A stretch of DNA of 27,058 nucleotides. Source: Acidimicrobiia bacterium (lineage in GTDB: Bacteria; Actinomycetota; Acidimicrobiia; Acidimicrobiales; Ilumatobacteraceae). Shown here in pieces: positions 15,858 through 23,573 of this stretch; the first letter of the stretch is position 1; each line of letters starts with the position of its first letter. Location of the stretch: NCBI GenBank assembly GCA_009926705.1, contig RFOJ01000001.1, forward strand, positions 1-27,058. The letters run 5' to 3'. The notes beneath the pieces were generated by a model. That model saw nothing but the letters and a program-made list of their open reading frames with translations. It searched no databases and was not told the origin of the DNA. A program made the position numbers and the translations under genes.

Positions 15858-17224
15858 AAGTCGTAGAGCGCGCGTTCAGGATCAACCAGCACGTCGGTGC
15901 GCTCGTCAATCTGCCATGCAGTGCGTTTGCTCTCGGTTGCCTGCCAAGGCGCCTCGCCGGTGCGCGCGAAGGAAAGGAGTGCACCAGCGAGCGCGTCAGC
16001 AATTGGCCGATGCGCTGCCGATTGCCCGATGAACATGTCAACCCCGGGAACCGTGACGTTGTCGAAGACAAACGGAATGTCGAGACCGTGGCAAGCGCCG
16101 AGCACGCCCCCAAACACCGGTGTCGGCCACGTGAAGAAATACGACCACGTAGGAGAACCTGCTCGATCACGTCCGTCGATGACGCGCCACGCCGGAGCAC
16201 GGAACGATTCGTCGCTCTGTAACGCTGCCAGCATTTGGGCCGGGCTCGACCCTGGTCGTAATTCGCTGTACGACTTCCACGCGCGATCGGCGTCGGCACC
16301 GAACCGCTCTGCGAAGTGAACGCGGGCGTCATCTTCGGTGAGGTTCGCTGCCGCGGGGTTCAGCGCCACCCACAGCCGACTCTCATCGCGCAACGTACCG
16401 ATGACCAGCGGGCGCTTGTCACGATGCACGCGCTGATGGGCATCGAGCGGCAAGACGTCGCCACCGATCGTGGGGCTGAACATGGTGACGATGTCTTTCG
16501 GGTCACGCAACGTGCGGCCCTGTGCCGCCACCATGTCGTCGACTCCGGCGTCACGCGCATCTTCGATTGACGCGGCACCTAGTTCTTGTAGCAGCAACTT
16601 CTGCGACTGTTCGGCGCGCTCGACCGTTCGCATTTGGCCGATCGACGGGCTCATGGCCCATGCGCGATGGAACAGCGTCGCAGCTTGCGGAGCCGCCATC
16701 AGTGCGAGCACGCTGCATCCACCTGCCGACTCACCGAAGATGGTCACGTTGTTCGCATCGCCCCCGAAACGTGCGATGTTGTCGCGAACCCACTCGAGCG
16801 CCGTTATCTGGTCGAGTAACCCGTGGTCGCTGCGACCCGTGAAGCCGAACGAGCCCAGTCGGTAATTGATGGCGACCACTACGCAACCGCGCACGGCGAG
16901 GTTCGTGCCGTCGTACCACGCCGCATTCGCGGTGCCGTTGGTAAATGCACCGCCGTGTATCCAAACGAGAACTGGTAACGACGCCTGACTTGAAGACGAA
17001 TTGTCGTCGGAAGCGTTGGTCGGTGTGAAGACGTTGAGGGTGAGACAGTCTTCGACCATCTCCAGTGATCCGGTGCCCATCGCCGTCTCGAGCAGTCCTG
17101 GCACTTGCGGGCACTGCACAGGGGTAGCGCGTACGACGTGTTCAGCCACTCGATTCGGTGGAGCGAAGCGACGAGCAGTCGCATACACGATGTTTCGGTG
17201 GGCAGTGACGCGATCGGCGGACAT
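15845..17224 (-). CDS. Type B carboxylesterase
   Basis: Alpha/beta-hydrolase of 459 residues in the carboxylesterase/para-nitrobenzyl esterase family. Visible signatures are EDCLTLNVFTP (58-68), the oxyanion-hole HGGAF (90-94), nucleophile Ser166 in GESAGG, acid Glu280 in GTLRDES, and His378 in GACHGLDIPF. The triad is therefore complete. There is no signal peptide, so it should be cytoplasmic. ATG 17224 is fixed by minus-strand TACGCT exactly six bases upstream. It is the first gene of a two-gene unit with the FAD oxidoreductase and diverges from the acyltransferase across 32 bases. Confidence 0.9.
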   Translation of the reverse strand: MSADRVTAHRNIVYATARRFAPPNRVAEHVVRATPVQCPQVPGLLETAMGTGSLEMVEDCLTLNVFTPTNASDDNSSSSQASLPVLVWIHGGAFTNGTANAAWYDGTNLAVRGCVVVAINYRLGSFGFTGRSDHGLLDQITALEWVRDNIARFGGDANNVTIFGESAGGCSVLALMAAPQAATLFHRAWAMSPSIGQMRTVERAEQSQKLLLQELGAASIEDARDAGVDDMVAAQGRTLRDPKDIVTMFSPTIGGDVLPLDAHQRVHRDKRPLVIGTLRDESRLWVALNPAAANLTEDDARVHFAERFGADADRAWKSYSELRPGSSPAQMLAALQSDESFRAPAWRVIDGRDRAGSPTWSYFFTWPTPVFGGVLGACHGLDIPFVFDNVTVPGVDMFIGQSAAHRPIADALAGALLSFARTGEAPWQATESKRTAWQIDERTDVLVDPERALYDLWNR

Positions 17225-17230
17225 GCCCCG

Positions 17231-17236
17231 AGCGTA
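17231..17236 (-). promoter_or_regulatory. -10 element of the carboxylesterase gene (leaderless)
   Basis: Minus-strand TACGCT, six bases, then ATG 17224. It lies back to back with the acyltransferase -10, with eight bases between the two hexamers. Confidence 0.65.
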
Positions 17237-17244
17237 CCGAGCAC

Positions 17245-17250
17245 TACCGT
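17245..17250 (+). promoter_or_regulatory. -10 element of the acyltransferase gene (leaderless)
   Basis: TACCGT, six bases, then GTG 17257. Same TANNNT-N6-start geometry as on the opposite strand. Confidence 0.65.
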
Positions 17251-17256
17251 GTTGGC

Positions 17257-17910
17257 GTGTTGCGGAGAGCTCTACAAAGAATGGTCGCCGAGGTCGTTCG
17301 CGACCGATTCGAAGAGTGGCAGTTCTCGGCAGCGATCACTGCCGACACACGCCGTGGTCGCATGTTCAAGTCGTTTGGTCCGGGGTCGCTGATCGCGTTT
17401 CCGTGGGTGACCGTTTACAACGAGCACTACATCGAAATCGGTCGCGACACGATGCTCGGGCCATACATCGCCCTGTCAGCCGGCATGATGCCCGGACAGG
17501 AATGCCTGACGTCGCCGGTGGTTCGCATCGGCGACCGTTGCCTCATCGGAAGGGGGAGCGGCATCGTCGGTCATCTCGCCATCGACATCGGCAACGACGT
17601 GTGGACGGGGCACCACGTGTACATCACCGACCAAAATCACGGATACGAAGACATCAGTCGCCCGATTTCACAACAAACCCAACCCGAGCGACCCGTGGTG
17701 ATCGGTGACGGCTCATGGCTCGGTGCCGGAACTGTGGTGCTGCCAGGTGCACGCATCGGCAAGCACGTGGCTGTCGGAGCGAACTCGGTGGTGACAGGCG
17801 AATTGCCGGACTACTGCGTCGCCGTTGGCGCACCCGCGCGAGTCATCAAGCAACACGACCCAGCAAGCGGCTGGAGACCGGCTGAAGAATTCGGGCGTCA
17901 GCGCAACTGA
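17257..17910 (+). CDS. Left-handed beta-helix (hexapeptide-repeat) acyltransferase
   Basis: Protein of 217 residues with hexapeptide repeats of the LbH fold, for example VVRIGDRCLIGRGSGIVGHLAIDIGNDVW and PVVIGDGSWLGAGTVVLPGARIGKHVAVG. The loop YITDQNHGYED supplies the conserved Asn-His pair, the His being the likely catalytic base. The C-terminal PARVIK is typical of maltose/galactoside O-acetyltransferase-like and virginiamycin-acetyltransferase-like members. It probably transfers an acetyl or other acyl group to a sugar or small alcohol. GTG 17257 was chosen because of the leaderless -10 six bases before it. It ends three bases from a convergent small membrane protein. Confidence 0.87.
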   Translation: MLRRALQRMVAEVVRDRFEEWQFSAAITADTRRGRMFKSFGPGSLIAFPWVTVYNEHYIEIGRDTMLGPYIALSAGMMPGQECLTSPVVRIGDRCLIGRGSGIVGHLAIDIGNDVWTGHHVYITDQNHGYEDISRPISQQTQPERPVVIGDGSWLGAGTVVLPGARIGKHVAVGANSVVTGELPDYCVAVGAPARVIKQHDPASGWRPAEEFGRQRN

Positions 17911-17913
17911 ACG

Positions 17914-18426
17914 TCAGACCGACAAATCGATCGGCGGAGCGCAGTTCTTCATTCGGTTGTCACCGGCGAAAGTGGCAATCTTCTCGCTGAGCGGCAGACC
18001 TTCCGTCGTCGTCTCCGAGAACGGTGAATTGTCTCCAGCGCGCAAGCGCTCGGCATAGGCCCGACGATCGGCCACATACGTGTCGTAGTCGGCAATCCAT
18101 AACGGAATCAACGCCTGACCCTTTTCGTCGTTTGGCGGCGTCTCGCGGATGTCTTGCAGCATTCGCTCGATGGTGTCAGTGGCGCGGTCGACGAGCTCGG
18201 CACGACCAGCCAGCGCTTGAGGACCTGCCTCGTCAATCAATCGGTAGTCCGCAAGCGCGAGACGTTCGTTCTTCGCAACGAGACATCGAGCGTCTGCGCG
18301 CTGAGTCCACGCTTCGTCGCCGATCTTGTTGACGGCTTCTTTTGACGCAAAGAAGAGGGCGTACACCCACATTGCCGCGATTGCTGCGCACACAACTGAC
18401 AGAATGAGAGTTCCCGCACGCCGCAT
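17914..18426 (-). CDS. Small membrane-anchored protein of unknown function
   Basis: Hypothetical protein of 170 residues. An N-terminal hydrophobic segment (about residues 7-26) after a short Arg-rich start suggests a signal anchor with the remainder outside the cytoplasm. The exported part is helical and charged and holds two cysteines, one near residue 48 and one near the C terminus (KNCAPP), which could form a disulfide. No known domain was recognised. Its ATG overlaps the ATG of the divergent ABC gene in a single CATG. Minus-strand TAGCGT lies ten bases upstream and could give a leader of a few bases. It may belong functionally with the ABC exporter. Confidence 0.65.
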   Translation of the reverse strand: MRRAGTLILSVVCAAIAAMWVYALFFASKEAVNKIGDEAWTQRADARCLVAKNERLALADYRLIDEAGPQALAGRAELVDRATDTIERMLQDIRETPPNDEKGQALIPLWIADYDTYVADRRAYAERLRAGDNSPFSETTTEGLPLSEKIATFAGDNRMKNCAPPIDLSV

Positions 18427-20188
18427 GATTTCCGAGACGCTACCTACTGACGCGCCGACGAATCGCTTTATTCGCGCAAAGAGCTTGATGCTGGCGATGG
18501 TCAGTTTTCACACTGGCTACTTCTTGATCGCCGTTAGTGGCGCGGCGGTGTTCGCCGTAGCAACGGTGCTCTCGTCGTTCGGCGTGAAAATGCTGATCGA
18601 CGACGTGATCTTGCCGAGTTTCGAGGTCGGCAACGTCGGCTTCGATACCTGGGCCTCGGTGTCGCTCATTGTCGTCGCCATCGGTCTGGTACGTGCGGCA
18701 GGCGTCGTCGTGCGGCGCACGTACGCCGGCAAGGCGAATTCGTCGACCGCCAAGACGATTGCTGACAATGCACTGAGCCATCTGATGCGACAGCCACCGT
18801 CATGGCATCGCTCGCGGATGACCGGCGACATTGCTGCGCGGGCTGGCGTCGACACCGATGCGGCTGCAGCGATTCTTGGCCCAATGCCGTTTGCTTCGTC
18901 GGTCGTGGTGCTGCTCGCAGTATCCGGGGTGTGGTTGGTGCTCACCGACGTGTGGCTTGGACTGTTTGCCTTCCTCGTGTTTCCGATGATGCTGGCGACG
19001 AACATCCTCTACCAACGGCGGGTCGACTACCACTACCAAGTCGCCCAAGACGAACTGGGCGCCCTCAGCGAAGCCGCCCACGAGAGCTTCGACGGTGTGC
19101 TCGTCGTAAAAGCGTTCGGTGCAGAAGAACGCGAGACGGAGCGACTTGCGGTCATCTCGCGTCGCCTGCGCAAAGCGCGCACCAACGCCATCACACTTCG
19201 ATCGACCTTCGAGTCAGTCATCGACGCGGCACCGTCACTCGTCAATGTTGCAATTATCGCTTTCGGCGCCACCCGCGTGCGAGACGGCGCGATGACAGTC
19301 GGAGAACTCTCTGCGTTCGTCTTTCTCTTTACCCTCGTGTCATTGCCGCTACGAATCGTCAGCTACCTGTTCTCCGAACTTCCGCACTCTGCGAGCGGTT
19401 GGGCTCGAGTCAAACAAGTGCTCGACGAGCCACTGATTCCATCACCGCGTGAACACATTCGCCTCTCCAACGATGCGATGGTGGAATTGCGCGACGTGCG
19501 GGCTTCGCATGTCGACGATGTGCTCGCATTGCGCGACATTTCCTTAACGGTTCCACGTGGTCGCACCGTTGCAATCGTCGGGTCAACGGGCTCTGGCAAA
19601 ACCACGCTTCTGCATCTCATCGCCGGCCTGATTGCCGCGCGAAGCGGCACGGTGAGCCTCGGCACCAAACGAGTGGGATTGGTGTTTCAGGAGGCGTTCT
19701 TGTTCGCAGAGAGCCTGCGCTACAACCTGACTCTCGGAGCAGACGTCTCCGAATCACGTATCGCCGATGCGTTGCGAACTGCGAGCGCTGACGGTTTCGT
19801 GAACGAACTCGGCATCGGGCTCGACACCGAGCTCGGCGAACGAGGAGTGAGCCTGAGTGGCGGACAACGTCAGCGTCTCGCTCTGGCCCGGGCTCTCGCC
19901 GTCGGAAGTGAGTTATTGCTGCTCGACGACACGACCTCGGCACTCGACCCGGCGACGGAAGCTGCGGTGCTCAACAACCTTCGCTCGATTGGCAACGAGA
20001 TCACCACGCTCGTGGTCGCCTCGCGACCGTCGACCATCGCACTCGCCGACGAAGTCGTGTTCATGATTGACGGCGCCATTGCCGCCGCAGGCCCGCATGA
20101 TCGCTTGTTGCGCGACAATGCTGACTATCGAACGCTCATCTCTGCGTTCGAACACGATCGCCAGGCACCCCAAGCAGGAAGCCGCTGA
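18425..20188 (+). CDS. ABC exporter subunit A (TMD-NBD, degenerate ATP site)
   Basis: Half-transporter of 587 residues: six transmembrane segments in about residues 25-320, then a nucleotide-binding domain. Walker A is GSTGSGKT (386-393), the Q-loop Gln422, and the signature LSGGQ (477-481) is canonical. Walker B reads LLLLDD, with Asp502 in place of the catalytic Glu, and the switch His is replaced by Ser533 (VASRPST rather than IAHRLST). This is the pattern of the degenerate subunit of heterodimeric type IV exporters such as TM287/288. The start is not secure: ATG 18425 gives a normal N terminus, while ATG 18404 is also in frame. The stop overlaps the start of the second ABC gene (TGATG). 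Confidence 0.88.
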   Translation: MISETLPTDAPTNRFIRAKSLMLAMVSFHTGYFLIAVSGAAVFAVATVLSSFGVKMLIDDVILPSFEVGNVGFDTWASVSLIVVAIGLVRAAGVVVRRTYAGKANSSTAKTIADNALSHLMRQPPSWHRSRMTGDIAARAGVDTDAAAAILGPMPFASSVVVLLAVSGVWLVLTDVWLGLFAFLVFPMMLATNILYQRRVDYHYQVAQDELGALSEAAHESFDGVLVVKAFGAEERETERLAVISRRLRKARTNAITLRSTFESVIDAAPSLVNVAIIAFGATRVRDGAMTVGELSAFVFLFTLVSLPLRIVSYLFSELPHSASGWARVKQVLDEPLIPSPREHIRLSNDAMVELRDVRASHVDDVLALRDISLTVPRGRTVAIVGSTGSGKTTLLHLIAGLIAARSGTVSLGTKRVGLVFQEAFLFAESLRYNLTLGADVSESRIADALRTASADGFVNELGIGLDTELGERGVSLSGGQRQRLALARALAVGSELLLLDDTTSALDPATEAAVLNNLRSIGNEITTLVVASRPSTIALADEVVFMIDGAIAAAGPHDRLLRDNADYRTLISAFEHDRQAPQAGSR

Positions 20189-21982
20189 TGCTCACCGACG
20201 ACGTCACACAAGAAGTGCGCCGACGAGGCGCTGTCGACACCATTCGCCAAGGCATGGCGGAGGCTCCGGCGCTCGGCAAGGGCCTTGCCGTCACGTTTGT
20301 ACTCGCCCTGCTTGGGGCGGCTGGACGAGTGACGATTCCAATCGCCATCCAACAGGCGATCGACAAAGGCTTCGTCGACGGAACCGCGACTCGACTTCAT
20401 CGTCAGGCTCTGCGCCGTCTGCGCCGTCGTGGTGCTGTTCGCGGCCTGGTGCCAGCGCACTGCCGTCTACCGACTCGGCACGTCGGCAGAGGAGGGTCTC
20501 TACGGGCTTCGCGTACGACTCTTTGACCACATCCATCGCCTGAGCCTCGCTGACCAGAACGAAGAGCGTCGAGGTGCGCTCGTAGCCAGGGTTACAAGCG
20601 ACATCGAGACGCTGACGATGTTCTTTGCCTGGGGCGGTCTCGCATGGATGCTCGACCTCTCGCTCATGTTCGTGGTCGCTTGTGTGATGATCGCCTACGA
20701 CTGGGTGCTTGCCGTGGTGGCGTTCATGGTGGTCGCGCCGCTCATTATCGTGCTGCGCTTGGTGCAGCGTCGCCTTGTGCGCGCCTACGACCGAGTTCGA
20801 GAGGGCAACGCGACGATGCTCTCATCGGTAAGCGAAACAGTCGCCGGAGTCGAGACGCTGCAGGCCTACGACGCCATCGAGCCCGCGCTCGAACGCGTGC
20901 AGGCGAGTACAAAGCGTCGCGCCAAGGCGTCGATTCGTGCCGGATTTCTCGGCGCCTTGCTCTTCCCCTCGGGCGAAGTGTTCAGCGTGTTCACCGTGGT
21001 CGCCGTCGTCGGCATCGGTGTGTGGCGTGGGGAAGCGGCGGGTCTTACTGCCGGCTCGCTCGTCGGCTTCATGTTCCTCACGTATCGCTTCTTAGAGCCC
21101 ATCGCGGAATTCACCGAGGTGATTGATCAGACTCAAACCGCCGTCGCTGGTCTGCGACGCGTACTGAGCATCCTCGACACTCCCATCGGCCCGCCGCCCG
21201 CGACGAACCCCGTGCCGCTTCCGGCCGGGCGTCTCGGCGTCGCGCTGCACGAAGTGACGTTCGCGTACGCACCTCGCGACGATGAACCCGCAGCGAACGT
21301 GCTCACCGCGCTCACACTCACGATCCCGCCAGGGCAGCACGTGGCGCTCGTCGGCGAATCAGGTGCCGGCAAGACGACCATCGCGCGCCTCGTGGCGCGA
21401 CTCGCCGACCCGACCAAAGGTCGCATCACCATCGGCGCAGTGAATCTGAAGCATGTGGCCAACGACGACTTGCGTAAGCGACTCACGGTCGTGCCGCAGG
21501 AGCCCTTCTTGTTCGCCGACACCATCGCCTACAACCTGCGCTTTGCCAAGCCGGACGCCACCGACGCAGAACTTGCGAATGCGGTGAGATCGCTCGAGCT
21601 GGATGACTGGATCAGCAGCCTTCCCGAAGGCCTGAACACCAAGGTGGGGCAGCGGGGACAATCACTTGCGGCGGGCGAGCGGCAGATGGTCGCCCTCTTG
21701 CGCGCATCGCTCGTGAACCCCGACGTGCTGATCCTCGACGAGGCGACGTCGTCGGTTGACGCGCTCAACGAAGTACGTCTGGCGAGGGCCCTACGCAAGC
21801 TCTCTGCGGGCCGCACGACGATTTCTATCGCTCACCGTTTGTCGACAGCCGCGCGGGCTGACCGTGTGGTGGTGCTCGCTGACGGGCAAGTCGTGGAAGA
21901 TGGGTCGCATGAGACCCTGATGGCCAATGGGGGAGAATACAAACGGATGTACGACGCCTGGCTGACAGCAACGAAAGCATGA
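20188..21982 (+). pseudogene. ABC exporter subunit B, interrupted by a frameshift
   Basis: Second half-transporter. Bases 20188 to about 20385 encode the N terminus and TM1 (LAVTFVLALLGAAGRVTIPIAIQ) in one frame. From about 20390 the homologous sequence LDFIVRLCAVCAVVVLFAAW and everything after it is in the next frame. The net change equals one extra base (or two missing) near 20381-20392. Joined, the product would be about 597 residues. The NBD has a canonical Walker A (GESGAGKT), Q-loop, Walker B with Glu (LILDEATSSVD) and switch His (IAHRLST), but its signature is LAAGE instead of LSGGQ. It should pair with subunit A. The break may be a sequencing error in a functional gene, because the rest of the frame is intact. 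There is no homopolymer at the site. Confidence 0.8.
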
Positions 21983-21986
21983 GACT

Positions 21987-22730
21987 GTGAGGTCGTTCGT
22001 CGCAGGCTGCATTGCCGCTTCGACGCTGCTCGTCGGCGCGTGCGCATCGGAGTCGGCTGGCGAGGCCTGTGCACGCGGACCGATCTTTTCCAGCGCACGT
22101 GAGCGTGCCGAACGTGCTGTCGCGGAGCTTGATCGCACCACCACGATCGAACTCGAAGAGTCAGTCACACAAGTGATTGACCAGTTGTTGCTGCTGCGCG
22201 AGGTCTCGCCGAGCAGCCTGCGCGACCCACTTGGTGTGTTGATCGCCGCCTACGGGCAACTGGTGGTCGCCCTCGACGAAGTGGCTTGGAACCCGCAGAC
22301 GGCAGATACTGATCCAGCTGTTTCTGCGGCCCGCGCAGCGTTCGCCGAGACCTCCGTCGCGGAGTCGGTTGACGAGGTATCACAATTCTTCGACGAGCAG
22401 TGCAAGATTGCTCTCGGCGAGAGCAACCCGCTCTTTGCGATCACGGGCACGACGCTTCCGCTGCCAGAGAGCGGTGACGAAGCGAGTCTCGATGCCGCCG
22501 AATCAGACACGGTTGATGACGGCGAACTCACGGCAATCGGCTTCACGGTAGGAGAGTCGTACGGTGTGGCACTCACCGCGCAAGAAGCTTTGTGCGTGGC
22601 GCGCGCATTGGCAGGTTCGCAAGCTGCACGCGATGCAGAACTGGATGACGCCGCTTACTTTGCTGTCATCGTTGAGATTTTCAACACATGCGCGGTCGCG
22701 ACACCTCCGACGACGACACCCTCTGAGTAG
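21987..22730 (+). CDS. Putative lipoprotein of unknown function
   Basis: Protein of 247 residues starting at GTG 21987, four bases after the ABC subunit B stop. The N terminus has Arg2, a hydrophobic stretch and a lipobox-like LVGAC with Cys19, so export and lipidation are likely. The mature part is acidic and helical. It carries several further cysteines, including QFFDEQC, EALC and a C-terminal NTC. No domain was recognised. Linkage to the exporter suggests an accessory or envelope partner, without direct proof. The TAG stop is embedded in the -10 element of the following gene. Confidence 0.72.
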   Translation: MRSFVAGCIAASTLLVGACASESAGEACARGPIFSSARERAERAVAELDRTTTIELEESVTQVIDQLLLLREVSPSSLRDPLGVLIAAYGQLVVALDEVAWNPQTADTDPAVSAARAAFAETSVAESVDEVSQFFDEQCKIALGESNPLFAITGTTLPLPESGDEASLDAAESDTVDDGELTAIGFTVGESYGVALTAQEALCVARALAGSQAARDAELDDAAYFAVIVEIFNTCAVATPPTTTPSE

Positions 22731-22733
22731 CAT
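22728..22733 (+). promoter_or_regulatory. -10 element of the histidine phosphatase gene (leaderless)
   Basis: TAGCAT followed by exactly six bases and GTG 22740. The first three bases are also the stop codon of the lipoprotein gene, so terminator-free read-through from the ABC unit is possible as well. Confidence 0.6.
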
Positions 22734-22739
22734 CATCGC

Positions 22740-23417
22740 GTGCAATTGACTCTCATCCGTCACGCTGAACCCGAGTGGGTGCGTGACGGCTTCAGTCAAG
22801 ACAATCCGCCGCTCACCTCGCGCGGCCACCGACAAGCCCGACGCTTGGCTGACCGACTCGAAGCCGAGCACTTCGACCATGTCTACGTGTCGCCACTACT
22901 GCGCGCACGTCAAACTGCAGCGCCGATTCTCGATGCGCAACGTCGCGGCGAAGTGATCGAGCCGTGGCTTGAAGAGATCCGCAGCCCCATCTGGCAGGGC
23001 AACCCGGCCGAAAAAGCCGAGGCTGCCTACCGAGAAGAAAAGCGACGACCCGCACTTGAACGATGGCGCGGACTCGAAGGTGGCGAACCGGTCAGCGAGT
23101 TCACCAAGCGCATTCACCGCGGGGCTAACGAGTTTCTCGCCGAGCGCGGCATCTATCGCATCGAGCATGAACTTCCGGTCTGGCACATCGAAGAACCGGG
23201 CGACAAACTTGCGTTCGTCGCCCACGCTGGCACGAACAGCGTGTTCATCTGTCACCTGCTCGGCTTGGCACCGACTCCGTGGGAGTGGGAACGTTTCGTC
23301 ATCGGCCACGCATCAATCAGCCGACTGGAAGCCCTGAAGCTCGGTGATGGCTACACGTTCAGCCTGGTGCGTCTCGCTGACAACTCGCACCTCGAACCAG
23401 CCGACCACACGTACTGA
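22740..23417 (+). CDS. Histidine phosphatase (phosphoglycerate mutase-like) family protein
   Basis: Protein of 225 residues. The phosphohistidine motif LIRHAEPEW places the nucleophilic His at residue 8. YVSPLLRARQTA provides the conserved Arg, LEEIRSPIWQG the acid, and FVAHAGTN the second catalytic His. It is probably a broad-specificity phosphatase on a small phosphate ester or nucleotide; a mutase role is less likely. GTG 22740 is supported by TAGCAT six bases upstream. The stop is followed at once by a GC-rich hairpin and a repeat-rich spacer. Confidence 0.88.
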   Translation: MQLTLIRHAEPEWVRDGFSQDNPPLTSRGHRQARRLADRLEAEHFDHVYVSPLLRARQTAAPILDAQRRGEVIEPWLEEIRSPIWQGNPAEKAEAAYREEKRRPALERWRGLEGGEPVSEFTKRIHRGANEFLAERGIYRIEHELPVWHIEEPGDKLAFVAHAGTNSVFICHLLGLAPTPWEWERFVIGHASISRLEALKLGDGYTFSLVRLADNSHLEPADHTY

Positions 23418-23418
23418 A

Positions 23419-23433
23419 CGCCGCTTCGCGGCG
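23419..23433. terminator. GC hairpin directly after the histidine phosphatase stop
   Basis: Perfect 6-bp stem (23419-23424 with 23428-23433) and a 3-base loop, starting two bases after the stop codon. No U-tract follows on either strand, so termination activity is uncertain. Confidence 0.35.
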
Positions 23434-23495
23434 AACCAGCTAGACGAAGTGGTTCTCGCATCGCGGCGAACCGGCGGGGCGACGTGGTTCTCACA
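23426..23495. repeat. Two tandem 35-bp imperfect direct repeats
   Basis: Copy 1 is 23426-23460 and copy 2 is 23461-23495. They match at 29 of 35 positions, with conserved blocks TCGCGGCGAACC and GTGGTTCTC. A degenerate third start (TCGCG) follows at 23496. The unit lies in the 156-bp gap between convergent genes. Confidence 0.6.
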
Positions 23496-23514
23496 TCGCG
23501 CCGCCCCGCGGTTC
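23468..23514. terminator. Long imperfect hairpin in the convergent spacer
   Basis: The arms 23468-23481 and 23502-23514 pair over 13 bp with one bulged base around a 20-base loop. It sits between convergent genes and could act in both directions, or as a REP-like element. There is no U-run. A 10-bp palindrome CGTGGCCACG follows around 23530. Confidence 0.4.
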
Positions 23515-23573
23515 GCTCCTCGCCGTTCACGTGGCCACGCGAACGGAAGGTCTTGGCCACCTGAGCCGCATCA

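Noticed and set aside
18802..19452. A 216-codon Arg-rich frame inside ABC subunit A
   Set aside because: It is an out-of-frame shadow of the transporter with a composition typical of shifted high-GC coding sequence.
20386..20526. The Arg-rich tail of the first-frame product of ABC subunit B as a genuine C terminus
   Set aside because: The same bases read in the next frame give transporter sequence with transmembrane character, so the tail is a frameshift artefact.
23426..23530. A short CRISPR array
   Set aside because: Only two direct repeats that are contiguous, without spacers, and no cas genes in the window.
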